Source: Blastocatellia bacterium (GTDB lineage Bacteria; Acidobacteriota; Blastocatellia; RBC074). From it: 61,897 nt of DNA. Under the pieces are notes generated by a model. It did not search any database. It saw nothing but the letters and a program-made list of their open reading frames with translations, and had not been told where the DNA came from. Numbering within the stretch: position 1 is the stretch's first letter; each line of letters starts with the position of its first letter. The translations under genes were made by a program, and so were the position numbers. Positions 43,866 through 53,165 of this stretch are shown here, piece after piece. Location: positions 1 through 61,897 of the forward strand of contig JAEUQN010000017.1 in NCBI GenBank assembly GCA_016789725.1, given 5' to 3'.

Positions 43866-46112
43866 TTAATTTTCGAGCCTCGCTTCTTCCAGCGCGCGCA
43901 CTGGCACATTATTTTTCTGTGCAAATTCCCGAATGATCGGCGCTAGTTTTTTCATCCACTGCTCCAGGCCGATGCTTTCCTCTGGCGCGATCATATAGCT
44001 CAAATCCGCGCGTCGGTCGGCCCAGTGGTCTTTTACATCGTCGAGGATGTGCAGGAATTTCTTGCCATTCACCTCCCGGCCTTTTGGAAACCTACTCTTC
44101 TCCCACACAGTCGTCAAATCCGCAAACGTTTTTTGTCGCTCTTCCACTGTGCTGCGCGCGCGCGTGTACGCTGCCAGCAATTGCCCAACCGCCTGTTGCG
44201 CGTCACCTCTGTCTGCGGCTTGTCGTGCGGCATTCATTTTCGATTCAATCTCTTTCATTGCCAGAATCATTCGGTTGTGGTGCCCTGTTAACTCGGCGAG
44301 AGAAAGAAAGATTTCGAGATTGTAGCGATTGCGGTCGGCTTTGAGCAGGTTTTGATGGATGCGATGGATGAGTTGATCATTTTCCCGCGCGTTTGCCTGC
44401 GCTTCGGCAATCAATTTCTCATAGCGCCCTACATACACGGGCGCGAAGCTCAAGCCCGGCAGCTCCGGCAAAGCAGGTGGCGGCAATGTCTGATCGTGCC
44501 GCGTTGTCCCGATGCCTTTGCCATAAGAGTTGCCATAGCCCGAAGGACGCACGCGCGAAACGACTCTGTCCCACGACTTTTCAAAAAACTGTGCCTGCGA
44601 TTGCATCCCGCGATAGATTTCGACCATCTCTGAAGTACGCGGGCCATAGTAAATATTCATGAAATCGGCGACCACCTGTTCGACCGCAGGTGCGCCCGGC
44701 TTCCAACCGTACGCCGCGACCGTCGCCCATCCGAGCCAAAACGTTTCGCTGTGCAAACCGGAATCGCCCCAGGCGGCACCGAAAACGCCGATGGGTTTGC
44801 CGCGCCAGATGCGCCCTTTTGCGATGGCGTCAAATGCGCCTTGCAAGCGCCCGCTTGACGGTCCGAAATCGCCGCCTGCGCTCGCGTAATTGGGCAGATG
44901 GTTTGGGAAAAGAAACTCTGCGCCCTGCATTGAAGTGTAGGCCAGTTGACGCATCCCCATTTCATTTTCTGGCTTCAGGTATTCCTCTTCGCCAATCACA
45001 CCATCAATCACATCGGGCGGAATCATTTTCACGTGTTCGGGCAGCAGCGGATATTCCGCCCAAACCAGGATTCGACGCCCACGACTGGCGGCAAAGTCAC
45101 GCGCCCGTTTGACGAACTCAACCCATTTCAAGCTGCGGTTTTCATCGTTGTCGGGTTTGCCGCATTTGGAGCAGATGCTTGCGTAGTAAACTTCATCAGT
45201 CGAAACGTACAGGTAATCTACGCCCTTCGTCGCTTTGATGACATCGTCGTACATTTGAAAAATCAGCTTGTACACGTCTTCATCGCACAAGCACGATTGA
45301 TAATTGTTGCCATCTGCTCGCAGGTGTGCGAATTGCTGATGCTTCAGCACATAGGCCATGTGCGCCGGAGCCTGAATATTCGGCACAACCTGAATAAATC
45401 GCTCTAAGCCGTAGTTAACAATCTCCTGCATTTCCGCCGTCGTGAACGCGCCAGGCGCGCCGATGATTGGATTGGTCGGATACTCGAATTTGTCTTCGAG
45501 TTCAAAGCCGATCATGTTGACCTTGAAGCGCGCCGCCCAATCCAGATACCGCTTTAAGGTTTCCATCCGATCCTGATGATGTTTCGTGTCCCAATGCAAA
45601 AAGCGCAGTTGCAATTTCGGCCCGTCCTCAATAGTCGAAACGGGCAGCAGCAATTGCCCGCGCGGGCCGGGCTTCAGCAAATGCAATAACGTCTGCACGC
45701 CGTAAAATAAGCCCTGATCGCTGTTACCCGTGATTTCGATCAAGCCGGGCGCGATCTTCAGCCGATAGCTCTGCTTTTCAAGTTCTGGGTCGTCACTCAG
45801 TTTTACAGCGCCTTTCAAAACTGCAAGTCGAATGACATTTTTGCTCTGAGTGGGCGCGGCGCGCAGCTCAATACGATGAAATTCCTGCAAGTCACCCAGC
45901 AACGAGCGCGTAGCAATGTGGTCTTTGGAAATTTTGCTCGCGTCATATCCCCACGCGTCATTGAACTCAAGATCGCCCGTTTGCAATTCTACTTTTTGCG
46001 GGGCGGGAATCACCGAATAACCGCGCAGAAACAATTCTGTCGGCGGCTGTGCAAGGGCGGAAGCGAGAGCGAGCAAGAGCAAAGCGAACAGGAATGTGAC
46101 GTTGATTTTCAT
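43866..46112 (-). CDS. GH20-like beta-N-acetylhexosaminidase
   Basis: 748 residues from ATG 46112, with GGAGG 12 nt upstream and a signal peptide (FLFALLLLALASALAQ). The catalytic pair D306-E307 lies in YLYVSTDEVYY, in the position of the GH20 D-E. It should remove terminal N-acetylglucosamine or N-acetylgalactosamine from glycans by substrate-assisted catalysis. The C-terminal 200 residues are helical (IYRGMQSQAQFFEKSW) with no named domain. Neighbours include sugar oxidoreductases, a TonB receptor and a ROK regulator, together a carbohydrate-use locus. Confidence 0.85.
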   Translation of the reverse strand: MKINVTFLFALLLLALASALAQPPTELFLRGYSVIPAPQKVELQTGDLEFNDAWGYDASKISKDHIATRSLLGDLQEFHRIELRAAPTQSKNVIRLAVLKGAVKLSDDPELEKQSYRLKIAPGLIEITGNSDQGLFYGVQTLLHLLKPGPRGQLLLPVSTIEDGPKLQLRFLHWDTKHHQDRMETLKRYLDWAARFKVNMIGFELEDKFEYPTNPIIGAPGAFTTAEMQEIVNYGLERFIQVVPNIQAPAHMAYVLKHQQFAHLRADGNNYQSCLCDEDVYKLIFQMYDDVIKATKGVDYLYVSTDEVYYASICSKCGKPDNDENRSLKWVEFVKRARDFAASRGRRILVWAEYPLLPEHVKMIPPDVIDGVIGEEEYLKPENEMGMRQLAYTSMQGAEFLFPNHLPNYASAGGDFGPSSGRLQGAFDAIAKGRIWRGKPIGVFGAAWGDSGLHSETFWLGWATVAAYGWKPGAPAVEQVVADFMNIYYGPRTSEMVEIYRGMQSQAQFFEKSWDRVVSRVRPSGYGNSYGKGIGTTRHDQTLPPPALPELPGLSFAPVYVGRYEKLIAEAQANARENDQLIHRIHQNLLKADRNRYNLEIFLSLAELTGHHNRMILAMKEIESKMNAARQAADRGDAQQAVGQLLAAYTRARSTVEERQKTFADLTTVWEKSRFPKGREVNGKKFLHILDDVKDHWADRRADLSYMIAPEESIGLEQWMKKLAPIIREFAQKNNVPVRALEEARLEN

Positions 46113-46160
46113 TGCGTGATGCAACCTCCGAGAACAGTTTATTGAGGGAAAGAAAAGTCA

Positions 46161-46254
46161 GCCACGAATTTCACGAATTGACACGAAGCGGAGCGACAGA
46201 ATACCAGTGCGAGTTGTGCTCTTTCATTCGTGAAAATTCGTGTTCATTCGTGGC
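46161..46254. repeat. Hairpin element G (GCCACGAATT type)
   Basis: GCCACGAATTTCACGAATTGACACGAA (cited by its start GCCACGAATT, 46161) faces AAAATTCGTGTTCATTCGTGGC (ends 46254). Arms are made of ACACGAA/CACGAAT units. It lies 10 nt after the TPR stop codon and before the GH20 start, between minus-strand genes. Confidence 0.8.
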
Positions 46255-46264
46255 CGATCCCTCC

Positions 46265-47638
46265 TTATTGGTTTTTAAGTTTCAATACATTGGCGCGGAA
46301 ATCGGCGCGTCCCGGTGCCAGCCGCACAGCCTCTTCAAATTCCCGCAGCGACAATTCGCGTTGTCCCAGCTCAAGATAAATTCGCCCTAACAGATTGCGC
46401 AGTTCGGCATGTGCGGGTCGTGATTGTTTGACCTTTTCGGCGTAGTTGCGCGCCCGCGCAAAGTCCTTGCGCAAAAACCAGTGCCGCGCCATCAGGTAAT
46501 TTCCGACGACCGAATCCGCTTCCAAAGTCTCCATCTTTTCCAAATGCGGCCCGGCTTTTTGCCAGTCACCTTGCGCGAGAAACATCTCGGCCAAATAGGC
46601 GCGTGCTGTCCAGTTGTCGGGCGCGGTTTGAAGAAGCTGCTCGAACGCGGCTTGTGCCTCAACGTCTTTTCCTTCGTCCAGCAAACGCTCACCGCGTGCC
46701 AGCAGCCTTTCCATCTCTTCGACGCTTTCTTCGCGCCGCTTCAATTCCTGAAACTGCTTCATCAATCCGGCAGCCTTCTCGCGTTCGCCTTTGCGTTGAT
46801 AAGCCTGACTCAGCGAGTAATACGCCTGCGATGAATTTGGGTTCAAAGCTGCCGCACGTTCGAGATGAACAAGTGCCTCGTCAATGTCTTTCAAAGTCAG
46901 ACAAACTGCGCCGAGCTTTTGTAGGTACTGCGGATTTTTCGGCTCCAGACGGACGGCTTCGAGCAAGGCTTTTTTAGCGGCTGGCAGGTCATTGCGCAAA
47001 TGAAGCAACTTGCCCAATTCAAAATGCGCGAGCGCATTGGCAGGATGTTTCGCAATGCTTTTTTGGAAGGCTTCCTGTGCCAAATCAAACTGACTCTGAA
47101 TGGTGTAAGCCTGACCGCGATTTAAGTTTAGCCGAGGATCATCCGGGTTGCGCTTTTCCAGCAGATCAAGCAGACGCAACGCATCAGGGAAACGCTCCAT
47201 TCGGTAGTAAACATCGCTTAGCATCCACAACCACGAAGCTTCCAATCGCTCAACCGCGCCCAGTTTTTGCAAACTTTCCAGCGAGGCTTCGGCAGGAGGC
47301 TTTTGTTTCAGGCGAGCAAAAAGATTCGCCTGGAAAATCAGATATTCGGGCCGCTGCGAATCGCGGCGCACCGCTTCATCCATTTCCAGCGCGGCAGCAC
47401 TTACACTCCCGGCCTCGGCCAAGGCCAGACCTGCATAAAAGTACGGGCGTGCATCCTGTGGGTTCGTTTGCTTACACTGATTGAAGAGGTTGATAGCGGC
47501 GGGAAACTGGCCTTGTGAGAGGAACTGAATGCCCTTTGCTAAGAGACTTTCCTCTGGTGCTTGCTGCTGTGCGCCGAGGCAAACCAATGTACCAAAACAG
47601 AGAACCAAGATTAGAACGGGAGAAATGGTTTTTCCCAA
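46265..47638 (-). CDS. Tetratricopeptide-repeat protein, exported
   Basis: 457 residues from the probable start TTG 47638 (MGKTISPVLILVLCFG); the longer frame from 48196 is an artefact running through repeat H and the receptor gene. A signal-like segment precedes about ten TPR units (ALAEAGSVSAAALEMDEAVRR, LQKLGAVCLTLKDIDEALVHLERAA). TPRs mediate protein-protein contacts. The gene is followed by a GH20 gene. ATG is absent near the start, so translation initiation is uncertain. Confidence 0.75.
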   Translation of the reverse strand: MGKTISPVLILVLCFGTLVCLGAQQQAPEESLLAKGIQFLSQGQFPAAINLFNQCKQTNPQDARPYFYAGLALAEAGSVSAAALEMDEAVRRDSQRPEYLIFQANLFARLKQKPPAEASLESLQKLGAVERLEASWLWMLSDVYYRMERFPDALRLLDLLEKRNPDDPRLNLNRGQAYTIQSQFDLAQEAFQKSIAKHPANALAHFELGKLLHLRNDLPAAKKALLEAVRLEPKNPQYLQKLGAVCLTLKDIDEALVHLERAAALNPNSSQAYYSLSQAYQRKGEREKAAGLMKQFQELKRREESVEEMERLLARGERLLDEGKDVEAQAAFEQLLQTAPDNWTARAYLAEMFLAQGDWQKAGPHLEKMETLEADSVVGNYLMARHWFLRKDFARARNYAEKVKQSRPAHAELRNLLGRIYLELGQRELSLREFEEAVRLAPGRADFRANVLKLKNQ

Positions 47639-47647
47639 AACGTGCCT

Positions 47648-47776
47648 GGAGGCACCCGGAGCACTTTCACCACAAAGAGACAAAGAGACAAAGAGACAAA
47701 GAGGTTTCGTTGATTGACATTCTTTGATCCTCTGTCCTATTGCTTCTTTGCGATGAAAATGCTTCGGTTGCCCCCG
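47648..47776. repeat. Hairpin element H (AGACAAAG type)
   Basis: Left arm carries GGAGGCACCCGGAGCACTTTC and three to four tandem GAGACAAA units; right arm reads complementary GCTTCTTTGCGATGAAAATGCTTCGG. The pairing is imperfect over about 50 nt. It lies in the 229-nt gap between the TonB receptor and the TPR gene, both minus strand. Confidence 0.75.
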
Positions 47777-47867
47777 TTCCCTTGGCCGCATAGTTTCACA
47801 CAAACAAAGCCACCCTCTGCCAATCGCTTTGACTGGGAGAGGGTGGCAAATCTGTCCAAACATCCCC

Positions 47868-50800
47868 TTACCACTCAGCGCGCAATGAGAATTGAATGGT
47901 TCGTGGAGTATTGGCCTGCACCCCCAGATTCTGAAGCCCCGTTGTTGTATTCGGAGCGACATCCACTGGGTGATTGAAGGCATTGAAGAAATCCGCCGTG
48001 AAGCGAATGTTCCCGGATTCGAGGAACCGGAAGTTTTTGAAGAGCGACATATCCGCATTCCACGCGCCTGGCCCCAGAAAGTTGGCGCGCGGGCTGTAAT
48101 TGTACAACTCGCCAATCGGCACGTTGCGCACGGTGCCGTTTGCCAATGTGATGGGGATTTGGTTGTTGAAGTTCGGCCCCAACGGGCGAGCAACACGCTG
48201 AGCGCGATCTACCGGAATGAGTGCCGTCAGATTGCCGCCCGTCACATTGGTCGCCAGCGCAGGATTGAAATCCCCCTTAAACCACAGCCGCTGCCGCAGC
48301 CCGGAGAAAGTCAACTCAGGCCGCTCATCCGCGTCAATGCGAATATCGCCAAATTGATAGAGACCGGGAGCGACGCTCATCCTGAGACCGCCCCGCCAAT
48401 CCCCAATGGCCGCCAACTGCCACCCGCCAATCACCTGATTGACGAAGCCGGGGACGTTGCCGCCGATTTTCTTGCCGCGCCCAAAGGGCAAATCAACAAT
48501 GGCATTGTAGCGAATGCGATGCGCTGGAATATTGGTTGACCGGAAATAAACCAGCCGCAACCGCTCCTCGTAACTCAGATTGGGATTCCCGAACAATTGA
48601 ATGTTCTCTGGCACCTGACCGCCGCCACCGCCGGAATTGATGTTCGTGTTGCCAGCATCAAAGCCGCCTGCATCTGTGGTATTGAATGAACTGCTAAAGA
48701 CATAGAACCACTGAAAAGCCAGGCCTTTGGTGAATCGGCGTTCCAGTTCAACCTGTCCCGAATGCGTGTTGGAATAGCCCGTGCGGTTGACGGCATTGGC
48801 AACGTTCCAGTTGGGATTTGCCCGCAACAACGCGCGATTCGAGGGCGGCGCGAGTTTGGTGCGATTCACATAGTTGTATTCGGCTTCTTGTGAGTTGAGC
48901 GCAAATTTCTGTTCCAGATCGCGCCCGTGTTCGCCGATGTAGCTCAGTCGCAGTGCCGTATTAAATGGCAGTTCGCGCTCCAGGGTAAAGTGCCAGGATT
49001 GTGCGCGCCCATCTTTCCAATTGCGTCCATCCCACACCATGATGGATTGTGCAACGGCAGAAATGGGAACGACACCCTGGGTGTTGACGGTCGCCCCACC
49101 GATGAAATCTGTGGCTGTCGGTCGCGTGACTAATGGATAGTTGAAGGTGCTGTTCTTGGCGTAAATGTCATTGGTGAAGCGAAGGTTCAACGGCGGATTG
49201 GTGCGCGCGGCCTGTAACAATTGCGACAGCGGCATCGTCCAGAAATATTCGCCATAGCCACCACGCAACACCATTTTGCTGTTGAGCTTGAACGCCACGC
49301 CGAGACGCGGCCCAAAGTTGTTGTGGTCCGGTTTGTATAAGTTCTCAGGATAACCGGCAGCGTCAGCCGTGGTGTAGGTCAATCCGCGCGCCGACCAGGA
49401 AGCCAGCACGGCGGGAGGAATGCCCGGCAAGTTCTGAATCTGATTCTTGCCTGGTGTGAGCACTTCAAATTTCGTGGCGACGGATTGTGTATCCGCTGTC
49501 ACGAGACGATTGTACTTTTCACGGTAAGGGGTCCAATTGTCCCAGCGCAAGCCGAGTGTCATCGTCAAGCGTGGCGTGACCTTCCAGCGATCACTGAAAT
49601 ACAACCCCTTTTCCGTCTGCCGAAAATAGAAGAAGCCGCGATTGTATTGGTTGGAGAGAAATGACGGCAGCCCTAATAACAGCGAAGCAAACCCGCTGCC
49701 GGTGTAGGGGGTTGCGGCATCATCATTCGGGCTGTAGAGCGAAGTCCAACTGCCGTCGAAATCGTGCGATCCCTGATATTGCTGGAATTCGACGATGTTG
49801 TTCCACTCGCGGCGGTATTTGCCGCCGAACTGAATGGCGTGTGCGCCCTTGTTCCAGGTGACGTTGTTTTCAATCACACCGCCTGTTAACGCTTCGTCCT
49901 TGCGATTGTCCGAATCCCAGCCAAACCAATCGTCATAGAGCGTGGGCCAGCCTTTGGCTCCAAACGGATTGGGCGTTCCCAATCTGCTCCCCCAGTCATC
50001 AAAATCCGCCAGCGTGCCTGAGCTTTTGTATGAGCGATGCATGCCAACCAGCAGTTCGTTGATGAGCGTTGGGGAAAACGTATGCGTTTGAGTGATGGAG
50101 ACATTGTTGATCTTGGCATCGTTGCGCGAAGTCCCCAATCCAGCTTCGACATTAACGGGATTACCGAAGACGCCGCCTTCGGTGGCCGCTTTGCGTGTAG
50201 ATCGCGTCCAGCGTACCGATAGCCTATCGCTTTCTGAGAAGTTGTGATCGCCTTTGATCGTCAGGTTATCGGTATCGTTTTTGACGGGGTAGAACTTCTG
50301 AATATTGTCGGCCAGATAGGGGTTGAGGTTGTTCGTCGGCAACGCTGTGAGCGATTGCATCACTTTGGCAAACGGAGAAATGCGATTCGCCGGGATGATG
50401 TTATTGGCGAAGGGCTGGCGCACGCCATTGGGACCTGTGGACGTTAGCGGATCATAGATGATGGTCTTGATTCCGTTCTCATCCACACGATTACTGAGAT
50501 CGCCTCCCCACATTACAGCGGTCGGAACGGCACCATAACCGCCTAAGGGCAGGGCACTGGAACGTTCGCGCAATCCTTCATATGCGGCGAACCAAAAAGT
50601 CTTGTTACGTCCGTCGAGGAAAGATTTGCCGCCTTCGCCGAAGCGGGGTAGAAAAACCGGACCACCAGCAGAAATTCCAAACTCATTGCGGATGAGTTTG
50701 GGCGGTTTGAAGTCAACAGGATTTTCCCGCCGCCGTGCCAACAACCCGGCAGCATTGTTGCGATGTGTCTCGAAAGCCGTGCCGTGAAATTCATTCGTGC

Positions 50801-51518
50801 CGCTGCGAGTGGCAAGAATCACAGTCGCGGGGCGCGAATACCGAGCGTCGGAGCCGACCGTTTCCACCCGAAATTCCTGCACCGTATCCAATCCCGGCTG
50901 TACGCGCGCGATGCCGCCGCCAAAGCGATCCACCAGCGAAACGCCGTCCAGCGTAATTTCCAGTGACCCGACCTTCAGTCCATTGACGCGGGCATTGCCG
51001 CCACCTTCGATCCCCGGGGTCAGATCAAACAGCGTGCTGACGTTGCGTCCATTCAGCGGTAATTGCCGAATGCGCTGATAATCCTTGATGTCCGATACTT
51101 CTGCGCTTTCGGTTTGCACGAGCGGCGCGGCATCCGTCACGGTCATTGTCTCCTGTGGTGAACCGACGGCCAACTCGGCATCTAACGTGGCTTGTTGTCC
51201 CACCTGCACGGTCAGGCTGCTTTCCCATTTCTTGAAGCCCGCAGCCTCAATCGCCAGTGTGTACGCCCCAATCGGAACCGAGCCAAAGTAGTAGGCACCA
51301 TCTTCATTCGTGACCGCTTTGCGCGCGATATTTGTGGCGGTGCTGGTAAGCGTAACATTCGCGTTGCGGATCACCGCGTTGGCTGCATCGTGTGCTGTGC
51401 CAGTAACTGTTCCCAGTCCGGTTTGAGCAACTGCGGATGCTGTCAACAATAGAAAAAGGGCAAAGGAAAAGCAGACGGCGCTTAGCTGTCTGCGCGATTT
51501 CAGCTTCAGGTCTTTCAT
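47868..51518 (-). CDS. TonB-dependent receptor, Oar-like
   Basis: 1216 residues from ATG 51518 with GGAGG upstream. Signal peptide (LFLLLTASAVAQT). A CarboxypepD_reg-like beta domain (about 30-110: GTVTGTAHDAANAVIRNANV) precedes the plug (about 130-240) and a 22-strand outer-membrane barrel. This is the acidobacterial Oar/TonB-receptor type, likely importing glycans or metal chelates. The C-terminus IQFSLRAEW fits barrel closure. Near the GH20 gene, a glycan substrate is a reasonable inference. Confidence 0.9.
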   Translation of the reverse strand: MKDLKLKSRRQLSAVCFSFALFLLLTASAVAQTGLGTVTGTAHDAANAVIRNANVTLTSTATNIARKAVTNEDGAYYFGSVPIGAYTLAIEAAGFKKWESSLTVQVGQQATLDAELAVGSPQETMTVTDAAPLVQTESAEVSDIKDYQRIRQLPLNGRNVSTLFDLTPGIEGGGNARVNGLKVGSLEITLDGVSLVDRFGGGIARVQPGLDTVQEFRVETVGSDARYSRPATVILATRSGTNEFHGTAFETHRNNAAGLLARRRENPVDFKPPKLIRNEFGISAGGPVFLPRFGEGGKSFLDGRNKTFWFAAYEGLRERSSALPLGGYGAVPTAVMWGGDLSNRVDENGIKTIIYDPLTSTGPNGVRQPFANNIIPANRISPFAKVMQSLTALPTNNLNPYLADNIQKFYPVKNDTDNLTIKGDHNFSESDRLSVRWTRSTRKAATEGGVFGNPVNVEAGLGTSRNDAKINNVSITQTHTFSPTLINELLVGMHRSYKSSGTLADFDDWGSRLGTPNPFGAKGWPTLYDDWFGWDSDNRKDEALTGGVIENNVTWNKGAHAIQFGGKYRREWNNIVEFQQYQGSHDFDGSWTSLYSPNDDAATPYTGSGFASLLLGLPSFLSNQYNRGFFYFRQTEKGLYFSDRWKVTPRLTMTLGLRWDNWTPYREKYNRLVTADTQSVATKFEVLTPGKNQIQNLPGIPPAVLASWSARGLTYTTADAAGYPENLYKPDHNNFGPRLGVAFKLNSKMVLRGGYGEYFWTMPLSQLLQAARTNPPLNLRFTNDIYAKNSTFNYPLVTRPTATDFIGGATVNTQGVVPISAVAQSIMVWDGRNWKDGRAQSWHFTLERELPFNTALRLSYIGEHGRDLEQKFALNSQEAEYNYVNRTKLAPPSNRALLRANPNWNVANAVNRTGYSNTHSGQVELERRFTKGLAFQWFYVFSSSFNTTDAGGFDAGNTNINSGGGGGQVPENIQLFGNPNLSYEERLRLVYFRSTNIPAHRIRYNAIVDLPFGRGKKIGGNVPGFVNQVIGGWQLAAIGDWRGGLRMSVAPGLYQFGDIRIDADERPELTFSGLRQRLWFKGDFNPALATNVTGGNLTALIPVDRAQRVARPLGPNFNNQIPITLANGTVRNVPIGELYNYSPRANFLGPGAWNADMSLFKNFRFLESGNIRFTADFFNAFNHPVDVAPNTTTGLQNLGVQANTPRTIQFSLRAEW

Positions 51519-51704
51519 CGCAACCTCCGTGGGAGAATTTGAATGCGCGGTCACAAAGCCGTGATCCAAAAGATTTAAGTTATTTGTTATCAGGATGCTG
51601 AATGACACGTCGCGGCGAATTCATTCTCTGTCAGGCGGAGTAAGTAAATTTGCTACTACGTGCCAGCTATACAAATCAATTAGGAAGCTTCTATTGCTGC
51701 TCAA

Positions 51705-52937
51705 TCACCAGCCAAGGCTCGGCGCAGCAAAGGCGCGCGCCAACACCAACGCCGTCGCACCAGTCAGGCTCGGCTTATTCCCCAATGTTGAAGGGGTGAT
51801 CGTGACGTGGCTCGAATAAAATCGTGTAATCTGTGCTGCCAGTACGCGGCGAATTTCAGGGTAAACAATGTCCCAGGCTTGCGTAATCGCCCCCCCGAGT
51901 ACAATCATTTCTGGATTGACCGAATAGATGATCGGGATCAATCCACGTCCCAGAAACGTGGCGGTTTGCCGCAGCGCCTCAATCGCGCGCGGATTGTTCG
52001 CCGCGCTGCGCTTGATCAATTCTTCCATGTCAATCTCGTTCTCAATCTCGGCCAGACAGCCTTCCGTCCGGCACAATTCTTTGTAGCGGTTGATAGTGGC
52101 CTGATCCGACGCGAAAACTTCCAGGCATCCGCGACCACCACAACTACAATTCGGGCCTGCGGGATCAAGCGAGATGTGTCCAAACTCACCCGCACCGTTG
52201 AGCGAACCGTGATAAAGCTGTCCCTGAATAATAATCCCCGCGCCAATGCCCTCGCTGACTTCCAGAAAAACCAAATCTTGCGGCTGGCGCGACGTATGTT
52301 TGCCAAACCAAATTTCGGCCAATGCAGCCAACCGTGCGCCATTGTCAAAGTAGAGCGGCAAATCGAGGTTGAGGGCATTGCGCAAGATCGAACCCACCGG
52401 CACCTCATCGCCCCATCCCAGGTTTTCGCCAGCCAAAACACGCCCTTCCTTCGCATCCACCAACCCGACCAAGCTGACGCCAATTCCCACCACGCGCCCT
52501 TGTGGCAAATCCGATTGCAAGAGCTTCTTAATACCGCGTGCAACTGCTTCCAGCGCCTGCTGTGGATCACTGCTGTTGGCGATAGTCATCTGACGAAGTA
52601 TCCGCCCTGAAAAATCGCTGACCGCAATTTCGTTATGTTGCGGGCCAAGATCAACCCCGATGGCATACGCCTTCTCCGGGTTCAAATGCAGAAATCGTTT
52701 CTTGCGCCCGCCCTGTGGCGAGGCTGGCCCCACACCGTTCTCATACACGAACTCTTCCTCCAACAAGCGCGCGACAATTTTCGAGACGGTCGAACCTTCC
52801 AGCCGGGTGCTTTCGGCAATGTCAATCCGTGAGATGGGCTGTCGTTCTCGGACCAGATTCAGCACCAAAATCTCATTCATATCGCGCAACGACTGATGCG
52901 TCGCACGACCAGCCTTGTGAAGATTGATCTTTTTCAT
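51705..52937 (-). CDS. ROK-family transcriptional repressor (NagC/Mlc-like)
   Basis: 410 residues. N-terminal winged helix (residues about 20-75, ISRIDIAESTRLEGSTVSKIV), then the ROK sugar-kinase-like fold. The zinc motif CSCGGRGC (C264, C266, C271) and H254 are intact. ROK repressors bind DNA until an amino sugar or phosphorylated sugar releases them. It is divergent from an M20 peptidase gene; paired operator-like sites lie in the gap. The nearby GH20 gene suggests N-acetylglucosamine as inducer (inference). Confidence 0.9.
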   Translation of the reverse strand: MKKINLHKAGRATHQSLRDMNEILVLNLVRERQPISRIDIAESTRLEGSTVSKIVARLLEEEFVYENGVGPASPQGGRKKRFLHLNPEKAYAIGVDLGPQHNEIAVSDFSGRILRQMTIANSSDPQQALEAVARGIKKLLQSDLPQGRVVGIGVSLVGLVDAKEGRVLAGENLGWGDEVPVGSILRNALNLDLPLYFDNGARLAALAEIWFGKHTSRQPQDLVFLEVSEGIGAGIIIQGQLYHGSLNGAGEFGHISLDPAGPNCSCGGRGCLEVFASDQATINRYKELCRTEGCLAEIENEIDMEELIKRSAANNPRAIEALRQTATFLGRGLIPIIYSVNPEMIVLGGAITQAWDIVYPEIRRVLAAQITRFYSSHVTITPSTLGNKPSLTGATALVLARAFAAPSLGW

Positions 52938-52986
52938 CTCTAGTTCGCTCTTTTAGAAGAGTCTCTCAGCAAAGATTTGTATTTGG

Positions 52987-53012
52987 TTAGTTGATGTCGT
53001 GCGGACAGTAAC
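52987..53012 (-). promoter_or_regulatory. Candidate ROK operator, site 1
   Basis: TTAGTTGATGTCGTGCGGAC... shares GACATCAACTA (11 bp, inverted) and TTACT with the site at 53111-53136; 17 of 26 positions agree. It lies 50 nt upstream of the ROK start, suggesting autoregulation. Confidence 0.5.
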
Positions 53013-53084
53013 CCATCTGCTGAATCTTGTCAAGCGCAAATCTCAATCTGACAATGCCTGCATTTTGCCTTGATTTTACGGTAT

Positions 53085-53112
53085 TTGACAATTATTCAAT
53101 TGCCCTTATAAT
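53085..53112 (+). promoter_or_regulatory. Sigma70-type promoter of the M20 peptidase operon
   Basis: TTGACA (53085-53090) and TATAAT (53107-53112) are both consensus with 16-nt spacing, 54 nt before ATG 53166. The -10 box abuts the operator-like site at 53111-53136, as expected for repressor control. Confidence 0.75.
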
Positions 53113-53136
53113 TACTTCCGTTCTGACATCAACTAG
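53111..53136 (+). promoter_or_regulatory. Candidate ROK operator, site 2
   Basis: ATTACTTCCGTTCTGACATC... is the inverted partner of the site at 52987-53012 and overlaps the -10 box of the predicted promoter by two bases. Binding here would block transcription start. Confidence 0.5.
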
Positions 53137-53165
53137 CATAATTCAAAGCAGAAAGATAAAATCAT

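Noticed and set aside
47639..48196. Extension of the TPR frame through the hairpin and into the TonB receptor gene
   Set aside because: The extra 186 residues are a translation of the repeat and of the receptor gene in another frame; the signal-like segment starts at 47638.
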